Shown here piece after piece: positions 8,409 to 16,632 of a stretch of 64,000 nt of DNA. The notes beneath the pieces are model-generated. The model searched no databases, had not been told where the DNA came from, and saw only the letters and a list, made by a program, of their open reading frames with translations. This DNA comes from Shewanella inventionis (GTDB taxonomy: Bacteria > Pseudomonadota > Gammaproteobacteria > Enterobacterales > Shewanellaceae). The DNA lies in NCBI RefSeq assembly GCF_014641855.1, contig NZ_BMII01000002.1, forward strand, positions 62,001 through 126,000. Direction: 5' to 3'. How positions within the stretch are numbered: position 1 is the stretch's first letter; each line of letters begins with the position of its first letter. The position numbers and the translations under genes are program-made.

Positions 8409-8681
8409 TTAATTCACGCTGTCTTTTAATGTTTTACCCGCTTTAAACTTAGGCACTGTCGCTGCTGCGATTTGAATTTCTTTGCCAGTTTGTGGGTTAC
8501 GGCCAGTACGAGCAGCACGTTGGGTGGTTTCAAATGAACCAAAACCAACGATAGAAATTTTATCACCATTTTTCATGGCTTCAGTTACCGCTTCTTCGAA
8601 AGATTTTAGTGCGCGGCCAGCTTCAGCTTTAGTCAGTTCTGCATTTTCTGCGATTTTTGCAATTAATTCACTTTTGTTCAT
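8409..8681 (-). CDS. HU family DNA-binding protein
   Basis: This 90-residue histone-like protein is full length for HU. It begins [12 protein letters not shown] and carries the conserved beta-arm [12 protein letters not shown], whose proline intercalates into DNA and bends it. It also has the dimer-core GFGSFE motif and ends [10 protein letters not shown] shapes the nucleoid and assists replication, recombination and transcription. Several positions, including AGRALK and the final Asn, are closer to E. coli HupB than HupA, but the gene is not beside lon, so I give no symbol. It is monocistronic with its own terminator. Confidence 0.93.
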   Translation of the reverse strand: MNKSELIAKIAENAELTKAEAGRALKSFEEAVTEAMKNGDKISIVGFGSFETTQRAARTGRNPQTGKEIQIAAATVPKFKAGKTLKDSVN

Positions 8682-8838
8682 ATTGGTATTCTCTGCTTTC
8701 CATAGAAGTGTTTTTTAAAACCTCATTAACATGCCACAAGCCATGCAGGTTTAAAAGCACTTTATCTTATAAATTCAGTATCTGTAATGGTTTTAGGGCA
8801 AAATAAGCCAAAATCATTCGTCATATTTGCGAAGTCAT

Positions 8839-9636
8839 TTACTCTTCGAGTAATTGGTAGAGAATTTTCTTAACTAATTGCGGCTCAAAGGGTTTGTCAC
8901 ATAATGCATTCACGCCCGCGCTAAATACATTACTTAGGTGAGTGTCGTTTGCTTCAGATGACACCATGAGAATAGGGATATGAGACTGTTGGCTTTCGTT
9001 ACGAATGTATTGCGTAAGGGCTAATCCATCTATCGAGGGCATGTTGTAGTCGGTGATAACTAGGTCGTACATGTTGTTTTTCATCAAGCTAATCGCTTGC
9101 TCACCATCAACGGCTTCAGTGATATCCTGCATGCCTAAGTTACCAATAGTACGCTTAATAACATTGCGAGCCATTCGGCTGTCATCGACCACTAATACTC
9201 GAATGTTGTGTACATCAAAATGGCTTAAATCGAGCTCATCATTACTCAATAAGTCTACGGTAGAATTGAGCGCTGTGGCTAAATTCTCAGCGTTAAATGG
9301 CTTTGGCAAAATCGCCACAACACCAGACTGTCTAAATATTTCTAATTGCTCACGGCGACATTCGCTCGAGACCAACATAAATTGAATATCGCTTAACTCT
9401 GGAGTGTTTTTTATGTATTGCAATAACTCTGTAGATTCACCGTCAACAAAGTGTAGAGCGCTGGCAATCAAATCAGGTTTATGGCGTTGAATGATCTCTT
9501 TAGCTTGGGTTATCGTGGCCGCCGTTTGTATGCTGGTGACTTTTTCTTGGTGTAAGCGGTTAATAATAATTTTTCTTTGTGTTTCAGAGGGTTCAACTAA
9601 TAAGATGGACAGCTCGCTTGGAGATAAACTTACCAT
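8839..9636 (-). CDS. Tandem receiver (REC-REC) response regulator
   Basis: This 265-residue protein consists of two CheY-like receiver domains and nothing else. The second domain (about 143-265) has a complete acid pocket (VVDDSR), the phospho-acceptor motif VITDYNMPSIDG, a Thr/Ser switch (MVSS) and the lysine in CDKPF. The first domain (about 9-125) keeps the fold and the lysine-proline (LPKPF), but the acceptor region reads DLIASALHFVDG, with no Asp at the expected place, and the acid pocket reads LVEPSE. It is therefore probably a pseudo-receiver. No output domain is present, so it must act by protein contact, as CheY does. A start signal GGAAC lies 8 nt upstream. Confidence 0.85.
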   Translation of the reverse strand: MVSLSPSELSILLVEPSETQRKIIINRLHQEKVTSIQTAATITQAKEIIQRHKPDLIASALHFVDGESTELLQYIKNTPELSDIQFMLVSSECRREQLEIFRQSGVVAILPKPFNAENLATALNSTVDLLSNDELDLSHFDVHNIRVLVVDDSRMARNVIKRTIGNLGMQDITEAVDGEQAISLMKNNMYDLVITDYNMPSIDGLALTQYIRNESQQSHIPILMVSSEANDTHLSNVFSAGVNALCDKPFEPQLVKKILYQLLEE

Positions 9637-9726
9637 AATTAATGTTCCATTTTTGTGTTGTTGTTTTTATTGTGTTGGACATGTGGGCTAAAGGTATTCA
9701 TTGATTATAATCCACCGTTAAGCCAC

Positions 9727-10140
9727 TTAAGATGGTTTTGACGCTAAATAAACGTGGGTGGTTTTTGATAATCCAACCCACCATTGAAAACCTATCAGCG
9801 AGGCGAGCAGAACCCACAGCGGGATTAGCGGAACATTGTAACCTTGAAATGCTAGGTTTACGTCATTTGGCGTTATTTGATAAGCAATAATCGCTGTCGT
9901 GGTCATTGCGGCAAGCCCAAGAGTTTGTATGGCTGCGTAGCAAAACAGCACGACTTTAGTCCATTTAGCTCGAGTTAAGATGCCAAACAACAGCGGCAGT
10001 ACACCTAATGTGAGCAAATCAAAAGCATAAAATGTGGTCATACGCCAAAAAGCGACAAGCGTGAGTATTGCATACAATCCCACGAGTATTTTTACTCTCA
10101 ATGGCATGTTGGATTGAACTATCTGATTCATATTGGTCAT
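9727..10140 (-). CDS. Small integral membrane protein, unknown function
   Basis: This 137-residue protein has four predicted membrane helices (about 17-35, 40-56, 62-85 and 103-122) joined by short loops and ends in a short polar tail. I do not recognise a family; it looks like the small four-helix inner-membrane proteins common in this group. It is divergently oriented from the DUF4240 gene, whose likely start is 58 bp away, so the two may share a regulatory region. Confidence 0.55.
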   Translation of the reverse strand: MTNMNQIVQSNMPLRVKILVGLYAILTLVAFWRMTTFYAFDLLTLGVLPLLFGILTRAKWTKVVLFCYAAIQTLGLAAMTTTAIIAYQITPNDVNLAFQGYNVPLIPLWVLLASLIGFQWWVGLSKTTHVYLASKPS

Positions 10141-10197
10141 CTGGCGAGAAATTTTGAGGTAGAATATCGCACAAACACGCTATGTGGGTATATTTTG

Positions 10198-10707
10198 ATG
10201 ACAGAAACTGATTTTTGGGCCTTGGTGACACGTGTACAACCTGACCAATCTTCTGATGAAATTGCGCAACAATTGCGTGATAAGTTACAAGTGTTAGATG
10301 ATGAGTCGCTTAAAGCATTTGATAAAGTGTTTGGTCAACAATTGCGTCGCAGTTATTTGTGGTCAATCTGGGGGGCGGCTTACATTATTGCTGGGTGCGA
10401 TAGCGACTATGCTTTTACTGAATTTAGATGTTTTTTATTGTCTTTAGGGCCGCAATGGTACGATAAAATAGTAGCCAATCCTGACATTTTGGGCGAACTA
10501 GACCAATGGCCTCTTGTTGACGATTACGCCTATCCTTTTGTGGAAGATTATGATCTTATCGCAGGGCAAATATATGAGGACAGAACAGGGCAAGAGTTGC
10601 CTTTTGTGCCGTCAGGACAACACACGCCTGTGGGTAAAAAATTCAGTACTAAGCCTAAAATAATGCGCCAAACCTATCCTTTATTGAGCGCTCGATTTCC
10701 ATTTTAA
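10198..10707 (+). CDS. DUF4240 family protein
   Basis: This 169-residue soluble protein starts at the ATG giving MTETDFWALV; upstream in-frame codons run into the divergent gene and lack family similarity. The features of DUF4240 are the N-terminal FW-L motif, the central LWSIWGAAYIIAGCDSDYAFTEFR block and a downstream FLLSLG-W-D segment with a PD motif. Members occur next to toxins, immunity-like genes and WGR/STM4504-like loci, but no function is established. No signal peptide or membrane segment is present. The ribosome-binding site is weak. Confidence 0.65.
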   Translation: MTETDFWALVTRVQPDQSSDEIAQQLRDKLQVLDDESLKAFDKVFGQQLRRSYLWSIWGAAYIIAGCDSDYAFTEFRCFLLSLGPQWYDKIVANPDILGELDQWPLVDDYAYPFVEDYDLIAGQIYEDRTGQELPFVPSGQHTPVGKKFSTKPKIMRQTYPLLSARFPF

Positions 10708-10857
10708 GTGTCACATTTAATCTCCATTCTGTTAAGGCTTGGTTCAGCTTGTTGGCGTTAAAGTGGATATATCAAGGTTATTCTATCGCTTTTCAACTGC
10801 ACTATTTACGGCATTGGCATTGATAGGGATAACGTGTTGGCATATTGGAGATTAATT

Positions 10858-11382
10858 ATGAATATAAAATATTTACTTTTAGCGTCTGTATTTGTGGCTC
10901 CAGTCGCAATGGCTGAAGATGCCGTTGAGCCTAATCCTATAACTGAAGCTGGCGTAGTAAAAATTGAATGGCAAAGTCCAAAGGATTTTCGTGATATAAA
11001 AACGTCAACCGAACGTCAATCTCGTTTTGAGACTCGCCTATTTGACACCCTTACTAAAAACATTAACAAACAGGCTGAAAAATCACTTAAGCCTGGGCAA
11101 ACCTTGCATATGCAAGTGACGAACCTAGATTTAGCCGGTGATATGCGACCAACCTTTGGTGCCACGCCTGGCGATTTACGTATTGTAAAGGATTTATACC
11201 CACCAAGAGCGACGTTTAGTTACACCGTTAATGAAGGCGATAAGGTGATCCTTGCTGGTGATGAGAAGATTACCGACATGAGCTTTATGTATAACTCGCA
11301 CCGTTTAAACGACAGACCATTCCAATATGAAACGACCTTGTTTAACGATTGGTTGAAAAAGAGCGTTGAACCTAAATTATAA
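10858..11382 (+). CDS. DUF3016 family periplasmic protein
   Basis: This is an exported protein of 174 residues. The ATG at 10858 has GGAG 7 nt upstream and opens a clear signal peptide ending at VAMA. The mature protein has the pattern of DUF3016: a VKIEW start, an FRDIK segment, a conserved ITNLDLAGD-like stretch (VTNLDLAGDMRP) and a final YETTLFNDWLKK. The family is restricted to proteobacteria and its function is unknown. Immediately after the stop there are two copies of CAATGGTTACTTTT. Confidence 0.7.
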   Translation: MNIKYLLLASVFVAPVAMAEDAVEPNPITEAGVVKIEWQSPKDFRDIKTSTERQSRFETRLFDTLTKNINKQAEKSLKPGQTLHMQVTNLDLAGDMRPTFGATPGDLRIVKDLYPPRATFSYTVNEGDKVILAGDEKITDMSFMYNSHRLNDRPFQYETTLFNDWLKKSVEPKL

Positions 11383-11432
11383 CCAATGGTTACTTTTTAT
11401 AGGCAATGGTTACTTTTGATAAACCTTGCCTT

Positions 11433-13154
11433 TTACTCATATAGATAAAGCCCATTGCTAGCGCTTTTGGCAAGTTTTTTAGCTTGGGCACTTAGCGTTG
11501 ATATTTCATGCTCGGTAGCATGCTGAGTAATTTGGGGCGGTAACACCCCAATAGATAATGACACCAAAGGATATTGAAAAGGAAGACCTTGACGGTCATG
11601 AGCTGACATGGATTGAGCCTGCCAATGAGTGTGCTGGTAAAAACTTATTTTATGTTGTTCAAATTGTTCAATAATACTTTGGCATGTTAATAACGTATCA
11701 TCTTGCATGCTTATCATTACAAAATCATCGCCACCAATATGGCCTACAAAGCATTGATCGCTTTGATGTGGAAGTAATAATTGGGCCAATAATTGAATGA
11801 CTTCATCTCCACGAAAAAATCCATAAACATCGTTATAGGGTTTAAAGTGGCTTAAGTCTAAATAGGCTAAATAATACGATTTATTTTGCAGTTTTAGGCG
11901 TTTAAGTTCTTCCTGTATGGGGACGTTACCAGGCAAGTTTGTGAGTGGGTTTGCATGCCGTGCCATCTTTATTCTGTGTTCTGTTATCCGCTGTAACAAG
12001 TCTTTTGTGTGACCTATGCCGATAAGTTTTTGGTGACGCAAAATAATAAATTGTTGTGCGACGTTGTTAACGCTATCTGACGTCAGTAATTGGCTGACAT
12101 TGATTAATGGCTCATTAGCTTCTATTTGTAGTACTTCAGTATCCATGACGATATGAGCTGGGTGATTTTCGTGAAGTGAGCGGCCATATGGGGTGCTAAA
12201 TAATTCTAATAATGCACTGCGATTGACAAGGCCTAGCACAAGGTCGTTATCAACAATTACAATGGCCTGCAATGCGGGTTGCTCTGAAAATTGTAAGCTG
12301 AGCTTTTTTAGCCGAGTATTTGATGAAGCGGTTACTGCATTTATGCATAAACTTTCTGCTGTGTCGCAGTATCGCGTATGTGGCTGATAAATCACACTGG
12401 GTTGGTCATGGGTAAAGTGCTGTTGAGGCTGAATAGCAGGTTTGCCTAAAAAGTAGCCTTGACCATAGGTCACACCTAATTGTTTTAAGGTTGTGAGTTC
12501 TTCATTGGTTTCTATGCCTTCGGCAATCACTTTACATGTTAGATTTTGACAAAGTTCGACAATGGAGCGTACAAACTCTTGCTTTACAGCTGTTGTGTCG
12601 ATTTGATGAATAAAGTGACGATCAATTTTGACATAATCAGGTGCGAGTTCGGACCATAAACGCAGTCCAGAATAACCAGCGCCAAGATCGTCAATCGCAG
12701 TTAAAAAACCTTGATTACGATAATGATTTAAGCATGATTTGAGTAAATCAATGTCGTCTGCGGGATATTGCTCAGACAGTTCAATCACTACATTGTTAGG
12801 GGCTATGCCGAGCTGTTTGATTAACTGTAATGTGATGCCTTTAGGATGGTTTGGGTCTAATAATGCCTTAGGTGAAATATTAATGAATAATTTACCGTTA
12901 AGTTGTCTCGCATCAAACGCATGTATTGAAATATTGCGGCATAAGGTTTCAAGTTCACTTAGTTTCCCTTGCTTTTCTGCGGTTGAAAATAATGCAAAAG
13001 GCGAATGTAATTCAGTGTCTTTTGGTCCGCGACTGAGTGCTTCAAAGCCATGAAGTTGGTTGGTTGATACATTAAAGATGGGTTGAAATACTGCCTCGAT
13101 CGACTGTTGTTCAATAATGTCTTCAAGCGCGTTGGCAAGGTGTGGTGCGATCAT
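11433..13154 (-). CDS. EAL-CBS-GGDEF c-di-GMP protein
   Basis: This cytosolic protein of 573 residues has an EAL domain first (about 10-245), then a pair of CBS-like repeats (about 270-400) and a GGDEF domain at the C-terminus (about 405-570). The EAL part keeps EAL (38-40), the metal and catalytic positions in FINIS, ELSEQ, DDLGAGYSG, KIDRHF and AEGIET, and QGYFLGKP, so phosphodiesterase activity is likely. The GGDEF motif reads GGDDF, with the second acid shortened from Glu to Asp, so cyclase activity is uncertain and the domain may instead bind GTP or c-di-GMP. CBS pairs usually bind adenine nucleotides. GAGG lies 8 nt before the ATG. Confidence 0.88.
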   Translation of the reverse strand: MIAPHLANALEDIIEQQSIEAVFQPIFNVSTNQLHGFEALSRGPKDTELHSPFALFSTAEKQGKLSELETLCRNISIHAFDARQLNGKLFINISPKALLDPNHPKGITLQLIKQLGIAPNNVVIELSEQYPADDIDLLKSCLNHYRNQGFLTAIDDLGAGYSGLRLWSELAPDYVKIDRHFIHQIDTTAVKQEFVRSIVELCQNLTCKVIAEGIETNEELTTLKQLGVTYGQGYFLGKPAIQPQQHFTHDQPSVIYQPHTRYCDTAESLCINAVTASSNTRLKKLSLQFSEQPALQAIVIVDNDLVLGLVNRSALLELFSTPYGRSLHENHPAHIVMDTEVLQIEANEPLINVSQLLTSDSVNNVAQQFIILRHQKLIGIGHTKDLLQRITEHRIKMARHANPLTNLPGNVPIQEELKRLKLQNKSYYLAYLDLSHFKPYNDVYGFFRGDEVIQLLAQLLLPHQSDQCFVGHIGGDDFVMISMQDDTLLTCQSIIEQFEQHKISFYQHTHWQAQSMSAHDRQGLPFQYPLVSLSIGVLPPQITQHATEHEISTLSAQAKKLAKSASNGLYLYE

Positions 13155-13302
13155 GATTAAGGCCTCTTAGCATTGCCAATGTTGAATTTCGTGCAGCTTT
13201 GTGCACGATAGTATTACTGAGGCAGGCAATATTATGGCGAAATTATGACAAAAAGATTTCAGTTACGGTGGGATCGATCGGCAATACGTGAAATGTGATA
13301 AG

Positions 13303-13325
13303 TGTTCCCCTCCGTGAGGGGAACA
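13303..13325. terminator. Strong stem-loop in intergenic region
   Basis: TGTTCCCCTC pairs with GAGGGGAACA around a 3-nt loop. It lies after the end of the minus-strand 102-aa gene. There is no U-tract, so a processing or stabilising hairpin is equally possible. Confidence 0.45.
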
Positions 13326-13393
13326 GCGCCAACGATGACATCATAAACGCAATGAGTGATGAGTACTTCAGCGGTTATGATGCTTGTTGGCCT

Positions 13394-13702
13394 TTATTTT
13401 GAGAGCTTAAACACTTGTAACGTTTGTAGCAGGGTAGCCAGCTTTTTAACAAATTTTTCGAGTGTTTCAGGGGCAACGTGAGTACTGTTTTGCATGATAT
13501 CAAATTCGGCAACCAGTTCTTGTACGTAAGGCAAAAAACGGTTGCTGCTTTCAGTAAAACCTTGATCTTCAGTAAAGATCGCCACAAACTTACCGTGACC
13601 AGCTTTGCGTAATTCGTCTAAACGCTCATCAGAATCAATGGCTTGTCTATAAGCTATTTGCAGGTTTTCTTTTATCTGTAGAAATACGTTGGTATACGGC
13701 AT
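13394..13702 (-). CDS. Hypothetical cytosolic protein
   Basis: This is a 102-residue protein whose ATG at 13702 has AGG at 5 nt; the longer frame to 13738 lacks a signal. The sequence is mostly helical with charged and hydrophobic repeats (LQIKENLQIAYRQAI near the N-terminus and FVKKLATLLQTLQVF at the end). It also has a central GHGKFVAIF segment. I do not recognise a family. It is divergent from the TraB/GumN gene and the two starts are about 50 bp apart. Confidence 0.5.
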   Translation of the reverse strand: MPYTNVFLQIKENLQIAYRQAIDSDERLDELRKAGHGKFVAIFTEDQGFTESSNRFLPYVQELVAEFDIMQNSTHVAPETLEKFVKKLATLLQTLQVFKLSK

Positions 13703-13753
13703 TAGTGCCTCATGGTGCATGGGTAAACAATAAAACAATTATAAGGAGCTGCT

Positions 13754-14662
13754 ATGCAGGCAACAAGGAAAAGTCGGTTTAATTTTGCTATCAATGTTGG
13801 TTATCGTCAATTACTGCAAAGCTATTACACAATAGCGTTTGCGATGTTGGGTTTGGTCTCACTCCCTGCTGCGGCGTTAGATTCGCCAATATTTTATAAA
13901 GTGGAGTATCAACAGCAGCAGGCTTATTTATTAGGGTCGATTCACATTGGTCAACCAAATTTCTATCCTTTAGCGCAGCATATTGAATCTGCTTTTAAAC
14001 AGTCTGATGCGTTGGTCGTGGAGGCTGATATTAGCCAGGGAGATACGGGGGCAATGTTGCAGCAATACGGTGCACTATCGCCAGACATCGCACCGGATGT
14101 AGAAGCAACTCGTCGGGTGTATTGTCAGACTCATCAAGCCATGTGTCAGGCGTTAGCGCCTTACGCCCCTTGGTTACAGTCGACGCAAATTAGTGTTAGT
14201 CGTTATGCCGAGCTTGGCTACAGTGCAGAACAAGGTGTTGATGCTTATTTTACCGCTAATAAACAAGATAAAGACTTGATTGAGCTTGAAAGTATTCAGT
14301 TTCAGTTTGAATTGATTTCATCTTTTTCAACGGCAACGCAATTACAAATGCTTGACGAAGCCATTAACGCAAGTGACGCTGAAATGCTCGATTTAATTCA
14401 CGCTTGGCGTCAAGGTGACGCTAAAGCTTTGGCCTCGATTATGGAGTCGCAAGCTGGTGACTCTGACGAGTTTCTAGCGAAATTGTTGTGGCAGCGTAAT
14501 CATTCAATGACTCACAAAATAATGGAGTTGTTGCAGGCTAAAACGCATAAAAACCTGTTTATTGTTGTCGGTGCTGGGCATATTGTTGGTCAGCAGGCTA
14601 TTCCTGATTTACTCAGGCAACAAGGTGCTACCGTTACTCGATGCACCGTGTTGCAATGTTAG
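13754..14662 (+). CDS. TraB/GumN family protein
   Basis: This is a 302-residue protein with an N-terminal membrane or signal segment (about 30-47, ending PAAALDSP). The mature start YLLGSIHIG carries the family's first GSIH motif, VVEADIS follows about 40 residues later, and the C-terminal VVGAGHIVG holds the second conserved GxxH. In TraB/GumN proteins the GxxH and glutamate positions form a metal-dependent, Tiki-like protease site, so a periplasmic metallopeptidase role is inferred. The gene is monocistronic and convergent with cmoM, with 15 bp between stops. The ribosome-binding site is AAGGAG. Confidence 0.8.
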   Translation: MQATRKSRFNFAINVGYRQLLQSYYTIAFAMLGLVSLPAAALDSPIFYKVEYQQQQAYLLGSIHIGQPNFYPLAQHIESAFKQSDALVVEADISQGDTGAMLQQYGALSPDIAPDVEATRRVYCQTHQAMCQALAPYAPWLQSTQISVSRYAELGYSAEQGVDAYFTANKQDKDLIELESIQFQFELISSFSTATQLQMLDEAINASDAEMLDLIHAWRQGDAKALASIMESQAGDSDEFLAKLLWQRNHSMTHKIMELLQAKTHKNLFIVVGAGHIVGQQAIPDLLRQQGATVTRCTVLQC

Positions 14663-14677
14663 TGGATTGAGCACATT

Positions 14678-15460
14678 TCAAACCTGTGATTGTGCCGGCG
14701 ATTGCGCTAAAAAATGGACATAACGGCCAAGGGATAAATACGGTTCGCGTTGCGAATAGGCCAATTCCATTTCAATCAGTTGCTGAGTGTCGAAATCGGC
14801 GGGTAACTGTTTTTTGAGATAATCGTTAATCACACGGACTCCAGATTGAGCCACCAGGGTAAATTGCCACTGGGTTAGCCAATGTCGCACATCCTCGATG
14901 TACAGAGGGTGTGTAGGAGTGAGTCTTACCTTCTTTTTTACTTGGAAGTCGCGTTTTACATAGTCAAAGTTGCCCGAAACAAGGCTATGAAATCGCAATG
15001 CTTCTTTGTTGTAAAACATTAACGAAAACAAGCCTTCTGGTTTGAGCATGTCGAGAAGTCCATGAAGTGTCGTTTTAGCATCGATTAGCCACTCTGCAAC
15101 CGCGTGACACAGGATGACATCAAATTGCCCATGTTCGGCAGCGGTTAATGCCTGGATTGGGCTATGCACCAATTCGATGGATAAAGGAGTCTTTGAAAGT
15201 GCTATTTGTTGTTTGGCCAGGGTAAGCATTTGCTCTGAGATATCGCACAGCACAATGTCATGACCTAAAGCTGCTAGCTTTTGGCTTAAAAAACCAAATC
15301 CCCCCCCGGCATCTAAAATCCGTAAACGTGGCTTACCCAGTTTAGCGAGTTCAGGAATAAGATCGCGCCATAACACCGCCGCACGGATTTCGCCTTTGGT
15401 TGTGCCATAAATATTTTGCGCAAATTTAAGGCTAAGTTTATCGAAGTTTTTGTCTTGCAC
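14678..15460 (-). CDS. cmoM: tRNA 5-carboxymethoxyuridine methyltransferase CmoM
   Basis: This SAM-dependent methyltransferase of 260 residues is the same length class as E. coli CmoM (formerly SmtA). It matches across the whole length: QDKNFDKLS and RNIYGTTKG-like (QNIYGTTKGEIR) at the N-terminus, SAM motif LDAGGGFG at about 50, LCDIS motif II, SLMFYNKEAL, NFDYV and REPYLSLGRYVH at the end. CmoM makes the methyl ester of cmo5U at wobble position 34 of several tRNAs. The start appears to be GTG (15460) without a strong ribosome-binding site. No cmoA/B genes are nearby. Confidence 0.9.
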   Translation of the reverse strand: MQDKNFDKLSLKFAQNIYGTTKGEIRAAVLWRDLIPELAKLGKPRLRILDAGGGFGFLSQKLAALGHDIVLCDISEQMLTLAKQQIALSKTPLSIELVHSPIQALTAAEHGQFDVILCHAVAEWLIDAKTTLHGLLDMLKPEGLFSLMFYNKEALRFHSLVSGNFDYVKRDFQVKKKVRLTPTHPLYIEDVRHWLTQWQFTLVAQSGVRVINDYLKKQLPADFDTQQLIEMELAYSQREPYLSLGRYVHFLAQSPAQSQV

Positions 15461-15699
15461 GGTATCGTCACGTTATGGAAGAGAGTGGCATAATTGTCTC
15501 ATTGTAGGTTAAAAAAGGTAAGATAAATCATCAATGGTTTTATTGTCATCAACACAGTAAATGAGTTTAATCGAGTGTCGTCACCGTCAATATTAATCGC
15601 AATTAACCATTAGCGGTGTAGTAACAATATCTGTGTAAGGTATAATGTTCGATTAACTGTTTTGCAGCTTATTTTGCTGCCTATATAGGGTATTAGATT

Positions 15700-16566
15700 G
15701 TGAGTCACGACTACGCTATCGAATTAAAAGCAATGCCTTCGCTATTATCTTTGTATCGCAAAATTCTGTTTGGGCGTAAGCCTGGCTGGAATAAACAACC
15801 GCTGCCGAAGATGTATGTGCAGGCGCCAAATGTGATGTTGACGCAAGAAAAAATTCGCCAATATGCTGAGGTATGTGGCTTTGAGTTTGACGGGGTGACA
15901 TTACCGCCAACGTATTTATATGTGTGGGCATTTCGATTGCATGCCACTATTTTTACTCATAAAGCGGTGACGTTTCCGTTGCTTGGGATGATCCACCTAA
16001 AAAACAGTATTAGTGTTTATCGACCTGTGCTTGTCAATGAAACCTTAACCGTACAATGTGAGCTTTCTGGTAGTCGTCAGACAGACTCAGGACTTGAGTT
16101 TGATTTGGTTTCTAAGGTTTTTGTGGCAGATGAATTAGTATGGCAAGCCTTATCGACTTATTTGTATCGTATCGATGCTCCCGGTCGTCGTGCGCGTCCT
16201 CCTAAAGCGTCTGAAATGGCATGGAGTGATGTGCAGCAATGGCAATTAACCGAAGATTTAGGCCGACGTTACGCAAAAGCGTCAGGCGATTATAATCTTA
16301 TTCATTTACATCCATTATTGTCGAAGCGTTTTGGTTTTGAGCGCGTATTGGCTCATGGGATGTGGTCTAAAGCACGTGCCTTATCTCAGTTGATGCAATT
16401 TATTGGCGATAAGCCTTTTCAAGTTGATGTTGAATTTAAATTGCCCGTATTTATGCCATCTGAAGTGACTTTTGCTTTTGAAAGTATTGAAAATGGTAAG
16501 CGTTTTGAGATGCGTGATGTGAAAGGCCGCAGGCCACATTTGCAGGGCAGCGTTACTTACCTATAG
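15700..16566 (+). CDS. MaoC-like (hot-dog) dehydratase domain protein
   Basis: This 288-residue protein starts with GTG at 15700, preceded by AGGG. The C-terminal half (about 185-288) is a MaoC-like hot-dog domain with the hydratase-2 motif ASGDYNLIHLHP, giving the catalytic Asp and His, and the following GFERVLAHGMW. The N-terminal half looks like a degenerate second hot-dog repeat without the motif, as in double hot-dog hydratases. Such proteins hydrate trans-2-enoyl-CoA or act on related thioesters. The gene is alone, so the pathway is not shown by context. Confidence 0.8.
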   Translation: MSHDYAIELKAMPSLLSLYRKILFGRKPGWNKQPLPKMYVQAPNVMLTQEKIRQYAEVCGFEFDGVTLPPTYLYVWAFRLHATIFTHKAVTFPLLGMIHLKNSISVYRPVLVNETLTVQCELSGSRQTDSGLEFDLVSKVFVADELVWQALSTYLYRIDAPGRRARPPKASEMAWSDVQQWQLTEDLGRRYAKASGDYNLIHLHPLLSKRFGFERVLAHGMWSKARALSQLMQFIGDKPFQVDVEFKLPVFMPSEVTFAFESIENGKRFEMRDVKGRRPHLQGSVTYL

Positions 16567-16581
16567 TTTTTGACTGGTAAC

Positions 16582-16614
16582 AAAAAGCTCAAGTCGGTGA
16601 CTTGAGCTTTTTTT
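16582..16614. terminator. Bidirectional terminator
   Basis: AAAAAGCTCAAGTC pairs with GACTTGAGCTTTTT around GGT, with T and A runs on the flanks. It separates the convergent MaoC-like and MscS genes. Confidence 0.85.
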
Positions 16615-16632
16615 GTGGCCAATGTGGCGAGA

